DNA of 64,000 nt, taken from assembly GCA_040218875.1 (NCBI GenBank), contig JAVJQP010000027.1; one strand, 5' to 3'. The notes beneath the pieces are model-generated. The model saw nothing but the letters and a program-made list of their open reading frames with translations. It did not search any database and was not told the origin of the DNA. Shown here one piece after another: positions 45,626 through 52,046 of the stretch (position 1 is its first letter; every line of letters begins with the position of its first letter). Position numbers and translations under genes: made by a program. Source of the DNA: Coleofasciculus sp937127375. GTDB taxonomy: Bacteria; Cyanobacteriota; Cyanobacteriia; Cyanobacteriales; Coleofasciculaceae.

Positions 45626-45932
45626 GCTAATTTTTTTATCGTCTTGTAACTAGCCAACGGACTTTCCTGATTGATTTCTGATCAATCTTGTTGAGAAAAT
45701 CCATCAAACGGAATTGACCTAATTTCCCCCCGGAAACTCAATCACTGAGTAACCTGCTGCATAAGTGTTGTGGGGGGTGGGTAGAGAGCGATTTTAAGGT
45801 TGACTTAGATTACTGCCCTCTCACTTTTTACTGTAGAAACTTGTGGGTGCGATCGCGTCCAACTAAAGAATGAGCTGTAATATCTGACTAAGGGTGGACA
45901 ACGGTTTCATTTTGATTTCATGACTAGATGAT
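45626..45932. promoter_or_regulatory. Divergent intergenic region of permease and rppA relic
   Basis: A 307-bp region between divergent genes. It should hold the permease promoter, and formerly the regulator promoter. No clear operator is recognised; a pair of GATTGATTTCTGATCAATC sequences near 45670 forms a short palindrome. Confidence 0.35.
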
Positions 45933-46106
45933 ATGAGAATTTTTTTAGTCGAAGATGAACCCGATTTAGGCGCGGCGATTAAGCGGGCGTTGAATCAAGA
46001 GGCTTATGTGGTGGATTGGGTTTTGGATGGTGTCCAAGCCTGGGAATACCTAGAATTCGATTTGTCATTTGTGTGCTTCCTTGCTTCCTTAGCAGGGCGG
46101 GTTTAG
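45933..46106 (+). pseudogene. Truncated response regulator (RppA/OmpR type)
   Basis: The frame encodes MRIFLVEDEPDLGAAIKRAL, then a VVDWVLDGVQAWEYLEFDL strand, and then leaves the receiver fold at LSFVCFLASLAGRV before a TAG. The receiver ends before the phosphoacceptor aspartate, and no DNA-binding domain follows. The stop lies inside a family A palindrome. It resembles the RppA/NrsR metal and redox regulators. Confidence 0.88.
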
Positions 46107-46154
46107 TCATATCCAGGTGCAAAAGAAACGATAATAGTGAAACCCGCCCCTACA
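46094..46154. repeat. Palindromic repeat family A, copy 8
   Basis: AGGGCGGGTTTAGTC to GTGAAACCCGCCCCTACA, between the two collapsed two-component genes. It is followed by a short CACCCCTA triplication. Confidence 0.88.
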
Positions 46155-46188
46155 CCCCTACACCCCTACACCCCATCTCCCTGATCAG

Positions 46189-46427
46189 ATGAATCAAAAT
46201 CGATTATTCCGCTCAACTCGATGGCGACTGGCTGGTTGGTATGCTGGCGTTATGGGTTTAATTTTAGGCGTTTCCGGGTTTTGGGTTCGCGCCAGGGTGT
46301 CTGGAGGTTCGGGGTTAGGGTTGTCGATTGCTCGTGCGATCGCCCAAGCTCATCAGGTACTATTCAGGTGGAGAGTGAGTTAGGCAAGGGTAGCCAGTTT
46401 ACGATTCGCTTATCCAAGAAAATTTAA
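46189..46427 (+). pseudogene. Collapsed histidine kinase (RppB type)
   Basis: The first part encodes the kinase N-terminus (FRSTRWRLAGWYAGVMGLIL), then the sequence jumps to the ATP-lid G2 box GGSGLGLSIARAIAQAH. A frameshift then puts VESELGKGSQFTIRLSKKI in another frame. The sensor, HAMP, HisKA and most of the ATPase domain are deleted. Together with the preceding relic this was an rppA-rppB-like operon next to a metal-type permease. Confidence 0.88.
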
Positions 46428-46503
46428 ATGGATTTTTGTAACTTTTCATACATTTTGCTACCATGAAAGAATAGTAATTATAAACAAAGCAAAATAGAAT
46501 TAG

Positions 46504-46640
46504 CTTCTAGGGTTCCGATTTCGGATTCAACCGCCGAAATGACTGGTCCAAGAGAAGCAGGCTACCCCAAAAAGATTTTATCAATCCGCATGGATTACTA
46601 AATCAGTAGCCCCACGGCGGGAGAAAAGCCCGGGAGATGT
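46504..46640 (+). ncRNA. Guanidine-I riboswitch (ykkC type)
   Basis: The conserved core is present in order: CTAGGGTTCCG (46508-46518), GACTGGTCCAAGAG (46540s-46553), then CCACGGCGGGAGAAAAGCCC and GGGAGA (46611-46637). This is the guanidine-I consensus. It lies just before the guanidine hydrolase gene. The 3' strand CCCGGGAG also forms a terminator stem, so ligand binding should prevent termination and turn the operon on. Confidence 0.93.
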
Positions 46641-46690
46641 TGGCGAAGGCAAGAGTCGTCACACTCCTGGGTATTTTTCCTGTTTTTTAG
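46629..46690 (+). terminator. Riboswitch-controlled terminator
   Basis: CCCGGGAG (46629-46636) pairs with CTCCTGGG (46664-46671) with one G-U pair, followed by TATTTTTCC and TGTTTTTTAG. The left arm is part of the riboswitch core, so the aptamer and the terminator are mutually exclusive. Confidence 0.8.
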
Positions 46691-46712
46691 TGACATTAAT
46701 CTGGAGAAATTT

Positions 46713-47906
46713 ATGAGTGAGTCATTTCCATTTCAACGCCCGAATAACAACCCCAATGGATACCCCAGCAAAGCTCAACGTGCTTTAGAACGAGAACAAC
46801 AGCTTCCTTTAACTGGTTGGCAACAAGAAGTTGATCAAGGGTTAGACTACGGTTTAGAAGCGGCTGAAAGTATCCGCGATCGCACGATTCCTACGTTTTC
46901 GCGAGGTGAATTGCCCCACTATGCGGGGATTAATACCTTTATGAAAGCGCCCTATTTAGAAGATGTGCGTCAAGTTGGCAATTATGACGTGGCGATTATC
47001 GGGGTTCCCCATGATTCCGGTACAACTTATCGCCCGGGTACGCGGTTTGGTCCCCAAGGGATTCGTCGGATTAGCGCCTTGTATACGCCGTACAATTTTG
47101 AATTAGGTGTTGATTTACGGGAACAAATTACCCTCTGTGATGTGGGCGATGTTTTTACGATTCCGGCGAATAATGAAAAGTCTTTTGATCAAATATCCAA
47201 GGGAATTGCTCACGTTTTTAGTTCCGGTGCATTCCCAATTATTTTAGGTGGCGATCATTCGATTGGATTTGCCACAGTGCGGGGAATTTGTCGGCATCTG
47301 GGGGATAAAAAAGTCGGCATTATTCACTTTGATCGCCATGTCGATACCCAAGAAACCGATCTCGATGAACGGATGCATACTTGTCCTTGGTTTCACGCTA
47401 CTAATATCAAAAATGCTCCGGCTAAAAACCTAGTCCAACTGGGAATTGGTGGCTGGCAAGTCCCGCGTCAAGGGGTTAAAGTTTGTCGAGAACGAGCTAC
47501 GAATATTCTCACGGTTACCGATATTACAGAAATGGGATTAGATGCGGCAGCCGATTTTGCCATAAAACGCGCCACTGATGGGACAGATTGTGTCTGGATT
47601 AGTTTTGATATTGATTGTATTGATGCTGGATTTGTTCCCGGAACTGGGTGGCCCGAACCGGGTGGTTTACTGCCTCGTGAAGCCCTCTATTTGCTCAAGA
47701 AAGTTGTCCAAAATGTTCCCGTTTGTGGGTTAGAAGTGGTCGAAGTTTCACCCCCTTATGATATTAGTGATATGACCTCGCTCATGGCAACCCGGGTGAT
47801 TTGTGATACGATGGGTCATTTAGTCGTATCGGGTCAGCTTCCTCGCCAGGAAAAGCCGGATTACATTCAAATGAATTATCAAGCTGAAATGGTGGAATGG
47901 GTTTAA
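46713..47906 (+). CDS. gdmH: Ni-dependent guanidine hydrolase
   Basis: A 397-aa ureohydrolase (arginase/agmatinase fold) hydrolysing guanidine to urea and ammonia. Metal-binding blocks are LGGDHSIGF, HFDRHVDTQE and SFDIDCIDAGFVPGTG. The N-terminal extension of about 65 residues before the YAGINTFMKAPYLEDV block is a mark of the GdmH (Synechocystis Sll1077) group rather than ordinary agmatinases. A guanidine-I riboswitch precedes it, and HypA/HypB-like nickel chaperone genes follow, as in the characterised operon. GAGA AAT TT before ATG 46713 gives a reasonable ribosome site. No guanidine transporter adjoins. Confidence 0.93.
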   Translation: MSESFPFQRPNNNPNGYPSKAQRALEREQQLPLTGWQQEVDQGLDYGLEAAESIRDRTIPTFSRGELPHYAGINTFMKAPYLEDVRQVGNYDVAIIGVPHDSGTTYRPGTRFGPQGIRRISALYTPYNFELGVDLREQITLCDVGDVFTIPANNEKSFDQISKGIAHVFSSGAFPIILGGDHSIGFATVRGICRHLGDKKVGIIHFDRHVDTQETDLDERMHTCPWFHATNIKNAPAKNLVQLGIGGWQVPRQGVKVCRERATNILTVTDITEMGLDAAADFAIKRATDGTDCVWISFDIDCIDAGFVPGTGWPEPGGLLPREALYLLKKVVQNVPVCGLEVVEVSPPYDISDMTSLMATRVICDTMGHLVVSGQLPRQEKPDYIQMNYQAEMVEWV

Positions 47907-47959
47907 TTGATTTAAGTATAAAATGGCAGAAATTGAGAAAATTGGGGGAGGGATAAAGC

Positions 47960-48325
47960 GTGCATGAAACCGATATGACCAAAGCCTTAATTTTGACAGT
48001 GCGCCAATGGTGGGAGGAACAACCCTCTCGTCCGCAAATTGATAGGATTCACCTGACAGTGGGGCAATTCACTTGTGTGGAACCGGCTAGTTTGCACTTT
48101 GCGTTTGCGGCACAGACTCAAACGGGTTTTTTAGAGGGAGTAAAATTAGCGATTCACGAGACGCCTTTGGTCGCATTCTGTCACGCCTGTCAAGCAGAAT
48201 ATAAACCCGAAATTGGATTGCACTATTCTTGTCCTAGTTGTCAATCTCCGATGGAAGATATTCGTTCGGGACGAGAACTGAAAATCGATCGCATTGAATA
48301 TGCTCAATCTTTTGCGGAAATTTAA
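47960..48325 (+). CDS. gdmA: HypA-like nickel chaperone (GdmA)
   Basis: A 121-aa HypA homologue. The GTG start keeps the required Met-His-Glu nickel-binding N-terminus (MHETDMTKAL). Two CxxC pairs (CHACQ, CPSCQ) form the zinc site. Its place between gdmH and a hypB-like gene, with no hydrogenase genes in the window, indicates nickel delivery to guanidine hydrolase, as shown for the Synechocystis proteins. It follows gdmH by 53 bp; GGGGGAGGG at 47945-47952 is the probable ribosome site. Confidence 0.92.
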   Translation: MHETDMTKALILTVRQWWEEQPSRPQIDRIHLTVGQFTCVEPASLHFAFAAQTQTGFLEGVKLAIHETPLVAFCHACQAEYKPEIGLHYSCPSCQSPMEDIRSGRELKIDRIEYAQSFAEI

Positions 48326-48340
48326 GCTATCTAACTAATA

Positions 48341-49009
48341 ATGCACCAAACCGTTGAAGCTGCTTTAGAAATTAACTTACTCCACGCTAACCAAGCGGGA
48401 GCCAATCACAATCGCGCCCATTTTGATCAGTGGGGAATTACCTGTCTGAATATCATGAGTAGCCCCGGTGCGGGAAAAACGGTGTTGTTAGAGCGTACTC
48501 TAGCCGCCCTGAATCATGACTTAAAAATGGCAGTAATTGAAGGGGATATGACAACGGAATTAGACGCCGAACGGCTGCGTCAATACGGTGTTCCTGTGAT
48601 TGCGATTAATACCGGACGTTCCTGTCATCTTGACTCAAAGATGGTATCAGGAGGACTTCACACTTTAGCAGCGGACTACAATCCAGGGGAATTTGATCTC
48701 GTTTTTGTTGAGAATGTCGGTAATCTGGTTTGTCCGGCTGAATTTGAAGTGGGAGAACATGGGAAAGTGGCACTTCTAAGTGTCACTGAGGGAGAGGATA
48801 AACCCTTGAAATATCCAATTATGTTTCAAGAAGCCGACTGCTTATTAATTAGCAAAATTGACTTAGCTCCTTACCTGGATATTGATCTCAACCGTCTAGA
48901 ATCTAACGTGCGTCAAATCAATCCCCAGGTAACGATTATTCGGCTCTCGGCTAAAACAGGTGAAGGATTAGAAACCTGGTTAAGTTGGTTGCGAACTCAG
49001 GTAAACTAA
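48341..49009 (+). CDS. gdmB: HypB-like nickel GTPase (GdmB)
   Basis: A 222-aa SIMIBI GTPase. The P-loop is MSSPGAGKTVLLERTL, switch and metal residues lie in EGDMTTELDAERL and GRSCHLDSKMV, the NKxD-like element is ISKIDLAPYL, and ENVGNLVCPAEFEVGE is a HypB signature. The N-terminal histidine-rich stretch found in nickel-storing HypB is absent. It is 15 bp after gdmA and ends the gdmHAB operon. It should load nickel with GTP hydrolysis. Confidence 0.92.
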   Translation: MHQTVEAALEINLLHANQAGANHNRAHFDQWGITCLNIMSSPGAGKTVLLERTLAALNHDLKMAVIEGDMTTELDAERLRQYGVPVIAINTGRSCHLDSKMVSGGLHTLAADYNPGEFDLVFVENVGNLVCPAEFEVGEHGKVALLSVTEGEDKPLKYPIMFQEADCLLISKIDLAPYLDIDLNRLESNVRQINPQVTIIRLSAKTGEGLETWLSWLRTQVN

Positions 49010-49050
49010 TCAAAATGTCTATCTAATGGATGAATGCTGAATAGGGTTGA

Positions 49051-49527
49051 ATGGGTTATGATTACAGAGTTCAAGTTCTAAAGTCTCAATTAAGTATGTT
49101 CAGGATAATCAATCCAGTTTCGGGCAATTCTCAACGATACCGGGCTAAAAAGATGCTGTCAGTTCTTTTGTCGATGGCATTAGTGGCATTGACTTGGACA
49201 GGCACTTTATTTAATCCTATGCCTACAGCCCAGGCTTTAACCGTGAAAATGACACCATTTATGGTTGCTGATAGTAACCCCGTTGACGAAGTATTCGGTT
49301 CGGGAACCAGCGACCAAATTCAAGGAAAAGCCAAAGAAGATATTGGCACAGTAGAACGAAATATGGGCAAAGCCAAGGAAGATATTAAAGGTGCAGCCAA
49401 GCAAGTCCAAGGGCGGGCGGAACAAGATACAGGGCGAGTGAAAAATCGCGCTGACGATGCAGGATCGGATATGGAAAAGGCGTCTGAAAATTTAGGAGAT
49501 GCGATTAAGAGTTTGTTTGGAGAATAG
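49051..49527 (+). CDS. CsbD-like secreted or periplasmic protein
   Basis: Up to 158 aa; starts at 49096 or near MLSVLLSMALVALTWTG are possible. The leader (LLSMALVALTWTGTLFNPMPTAQA) looks like a signal peptide. The mature part has CsbD-like repeats (QIQGKAKEDIGTVERNMGKA, KEDIKGAAKQVQGRAEQDTG) rich in charged residues. CsbD proteins are general-stress proteins in other bacteria; the exported version is typical of cyanobacteria. It is not obviously part of the gdm operon. Confidence 0.8.
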   Translation: MGYDYRVQVLKSQLSMFRIINPVSGNSQRYRAKKMLSVLLSMALVALTWTGTLFNPMPTAQALTVKMTPFMVADSNPVDEVFGSGTSDQIQGKAKEDIGTVERNMGKAKEDIKGAAKQVQGRAEQDTGRVKNRADDAGSDMEKASENLGDAIKSLFGE

Positions 49528-49533
49528 TAGCTA

Positions 49534-49698
49534 ATACCAAGTTGCAGTCTAAGGTAGAATCTGTCATGCTGAGCAGAATGCAGTGAAACGGAATGACGCG
49601 AAGCATCTGTCCAGATTCGCGTATCTCCTTCCTCGCTATAGCAAAAGCTTCACGCTTCGCTCTTCCTAGACATGATAGAACGGAACGCAACTCGGTAT
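49534..49698. mobile_element. MITE-like repeat D, copy 1 (165 bp)
   Basis: Terminal inverted repeats ATACCAAGTTGC and GCAACTCGGTAT flank GGTAGAATCTGTCATGCTGA and AATGACGCGAAGCATCTGTC. A partly deleted copy with the same right end is at 50992-51104. It encodes no protein. Confidence 0.82.
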
Positions 49699-49792
49699 AA
49701 GACGGTTGTCTGAACGAATGGGCTACAAACTGCTCAACAAATGGTAAAATTAGTGAGTCAATAACGGCTTTTTTGACTTCAGTAGAAACGTT

Positions 49793-49813
49793 TCAGTAGA
49801 GCGTCTCTACTGA
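49793..49813. repeat. TCAGTAGAG hairpin
   Basis: TCAGTAGAG, CGT, CTCTACTGA, followed by ATTTTTAATTTTTTG, 20 bp before the next start codon. It could be a terminator of the upstream gene or part of the GTAGAGACGT repeat family. Confidence 0.5.
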
Positions 49814-49833
49814 ATTTTTAATTTTTTGATAGT

Positions 49834-50487
49834 ATGGCGGCTCTTTCCCCAATTGTTAAACCCGTTAGCCAGATGCAACTAGCACCCGGCAGTGCTGTGA
49901 CAATTCCTAATGTCAACTGGCAGAAATTTGAGTCTATTTTGTCAGAGTTAGGAGAAAAACGTGCAGCAAGACTTGCTTACAGCCAGGGAAGGTTAGAAAT
50001 TAGGGTTCCTTTTCCTGAGCATGAAAAACCGAAGGATATTATTTCAGATATTGTCAAGCTATTGCTTAAGGCGACAAGTAGGCGATATGAACCTTTTGGT
50101 TCAACGACGTTTAAAAAGGAAGGTGCAGCAGGCGTTGAACCAGATGCCTGTTTCTATATTCAGAATTATCAACAAATGATTGGTCGTCGCCGACTTGAAC
50201 CCGATGATCCACCGCCTGATTTGGCAATTGAGTCAGATGTTACCTCGAAAACAACATTGGATGCTTATCAAGCGATTGGCGTTCCAGAAGTCTGGGTTTA
50301 TGATAGTGGCAAGTTGATAATTTATGTACTAAGAGAAGGGGAGTATAAACAATCAGATAGTAGTCCAACGTTTCCAGGAATTTCGATCACTCAGGTTATT
50401 CCGGCTACCGTAAAACGGTCATGGCAAGTGGGACATGTTCAGGCGTTAGAGGAATTTGAAAGCGCGGTTATTAGAGGAAATTGTTAA
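49834..50487 (+). CDS. Uma2 family putative endonuclease
   Basis: A 217-aa Uma2 protein, close paralogue of the gene at 168. Shared blocks are FGSTTFK, GVEPDACFYIQN, PPPDLAIESDVTSKTTLDAY and PEVWVYDSGKL, with the D...ExD...K nuclease-like positions. It begins at ATG 49834 after an AT-rich leader with no clear Shine-Dalgarno sequence. It is flanked by a MITE upstream and tandem G-rich repeats downstream. Confidence 0.9.
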   Translation: MAALSPIVKPVSQMQLAPGSAVTIPNVNWQKFESILSELGEKRAARLAYSQGRLEIRVPFPEHEKPKDIISDIVKLLLKATSRRYEPFGSTTFKKEGAAGVEPDACFYIQNYQQMIGRRRLEPDDPPPDLAIESDVTSKTTLDAYQAIGVPEVWVYDSGKLIIYVLREGEYKQSDSSPTFPGISITQVIPATVKRSWQVGHVQALEEFESAVIRGNC

Positions 50488-50594
50488 CGTTTTATCAAGT
50501 CTGGTAGAGGTTATTATGGCAGAGTGAGGGGTCTCTGGATTTTCCGTTTGTCGTTTGTCGTTGCGCTGTCTTCGCCATAGTTGAAAAACCTAAC

Positions 50595-50698
50595 CCCCCA
50601 GCCCCCTTCCCTGCGAGGGAAGGGGGAGTCAGAAAGGGGGAGTCAGAAAGGGGGAGTCAAAAAGGGGGAGTCAAAAAGGGGGAGTCAAAAAGGGGGAG
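50595..50698. repeat. AGTCAGAAAGGGGG tandem array
   Basis: A CCCCCTTCCCT/AGGGAAGGGGG hairpin is followed by five or six 14-15 bp units of GGGGGAGTCAGAAA or GGGGGAGTCAAAAA. The hairpin is the same type found in frame in the NTPase gene near 16090. No gene is present between 50488 and 50780. Confidence 0.85.
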
Positions 50699-50782
50699 AA
50701 TGGTTTATTCTTTTCTCAATCCTTTATTAGTGAGTACGGGAATTATCATCTGGTTACAGACGCGATCGCATTCCCGGCGCTA

Positions 50783-50819
50783 ATTTTAATCCCTCATCGG
50801 GATTCACGGAAATTCCAAC
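50783..50819 (-). CRISPR. Degenerate solitary CRISPR repeat
   Basis: Thirty-seven bases align without gaps to the array repeat at 51154 with 28 identities, including AATCCCT and GGGATTCA. It lies 285 bp beyond the leader-distal end of the array. Terminal repeats are often degenerate, so this may mark the former end of a longer array. Confidence 0.6.
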
Positions 50820-50991
50820 ATTCCAATAATTGTAGGGGCACGGCATTGCCCATCCGTGTCAACTTAAGGTGAAACTAATACAGGGGAAGCGTTTCACCCT
50901 CATCCCCTAACCCCTTCTCCCATCAAGGGAGAAGGGGAACCATCATATAAATAGGTTTCCAAAATACCCTAGAATACCGCTTCCTTCTTGC

Positions 50992-51104
50992 TCCAAGGTA
51001 GAATCTGTCATGCTGAGCAGAATGCAGTGAAACGGAATGACGCGAAGCATCTGTCCAGATTCTTCGCTTCGCTCAGAATGACATGATAGAACGCAACTTG
51101 GTAT
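50992..51104. mobile_element. MITE-like repeat D, copy 2, abutting the CRISPR array
   Basis: It shares CAAGGTAGAATCTGTCATGC through ACATGATAGAACGCAACTTG with copy 1. Its right end GCAACTTGGTAT stops exactly where a truncated CRISPR repeat begins. The left terminal repeat is eroded. Confidence 0.82.
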
Positions 51105-51560
51105 CAGGGGAATTTAGACCGGAAGTTTGCGCCATACCAATGCTTTTATTTTGGTTTCAATCCCTGATAGGGATTCAGGGGAATTTAGACCACTATGTGT
51201 AAATCGAATTACTGAAGAGGGTACGGGTTTCAATCCCTGATAGGGATTCAGGGGAATTTAGACTGCTGTACTCGCCACCTATAAAGGAAGTGGGAAAGTT
51301 TCAATCCCTGATAGGGATTCAGGGGAATTTAGACCGGCGGCGGAAAATTTTTCCCCAGAATTAACTGATTCTTGTTTCAATCCCTGATAGGGATTCAGGG
51401 GAATTTAGACCAGAAGAGATTATGTATTCTGAGTATTTCACTTAGTTAAGTTTCAATCCCTGATAGGGATTCAGGGGAATTTAGACTAGGTGGTAACGAG
51501 TACAGACCCTGCTTGTATCCCGAGTTTCAATCCCTGATAGGGATTCAGGGGAATTTAGAC
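51104..51560 (-). CRISPR. CRISPR array: six full 37-bp repeats plus one truncated
   Basis: Repeats start at 51154, 51227, 51298, 51374, 51450 and 51524; all six are identical (GTTTCAATCCCTGATAGGGA, then TTCAGGGGAATTTAGAC). Spacers are 34-39 bp. A 16-bp 3' piece of the repeat at 51104-51119 precedes the first spacer. The reverse complement ends in ATTGAAAC, the usual crRNA tag, so transcription is probably from the minus strand with the leader beyond 51560. No cas gene lies in the window. Confidence 0.97.
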
Positions 51561-51760
51561 TGCCGACCTCTGAAACGCTTGCTGTATTTAGTTTTCAAGG
51601 TACAATTCCGAGAGACTCCATTAAATATATCATTTCAGACTTCGCTAGACAAGAGGCATCTCAAAAAAAAACTCCCAAATCCACTCCCAGTAAACGTTTC
51701 AAGATTTCCGAGAACCTCACCCTAAGGCAAATTTCCTCAAACCTAGATCAGACAAGGAAT
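51561..51760 (-). promoter_or_regulatory. Putative CRISPR leader region
   Basis: The AT-rich sequence next to the leader-side repeat, inferred from repeat orientation. A GTTTTCAAGGTACAATT stretch (51591-51607), after 30 bp, could be a decayed repeat start or part of the leader. No gene is seen between here and 51941. Confidence 0.4.
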
Positions 51761-52046
51761 ACAGCCCGAAAATAAGACTCGCCCAAAAAAACACCTACCC
51801 CCTCTCGGATTTCATCCCAAAACATCGACGTGATCATCCTTCATACTCAACCCATCTCCCTTATCGACACAGGTTGCAGTACAACCATCCTACCCCACCA
51901 GATTAGCAACGATACTGATTAGCTCTTGACTCTCCAGTAGAATGGAGACTTTATCCTATATCTATAACACCCTTTCAGCCTTAAAACCTGCCATCGCCCC
52001 TTTGCACCCCCAAACGCCCCAAATTGCAGATCTCCAGGAGTCAACC

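Noticed and set aside
46713..47906. Agmatinase or formimidoylglutamase
   Set aside because: The long N-terminal extension, the guanidine-I riboswitch and the HypA/HypB-like genes point to guanidine hydrolase.
47960..49009. Hydrogenase maturation operon
   Set aside because: No hydrogenase or other hyp genes are present, and the genes sit in the guanidine hydrolase unit.
50488..51941. cas genes beside the CRISPR array
   Set aside because: No frame of useful length or Cas motif was found on either strand around the array.
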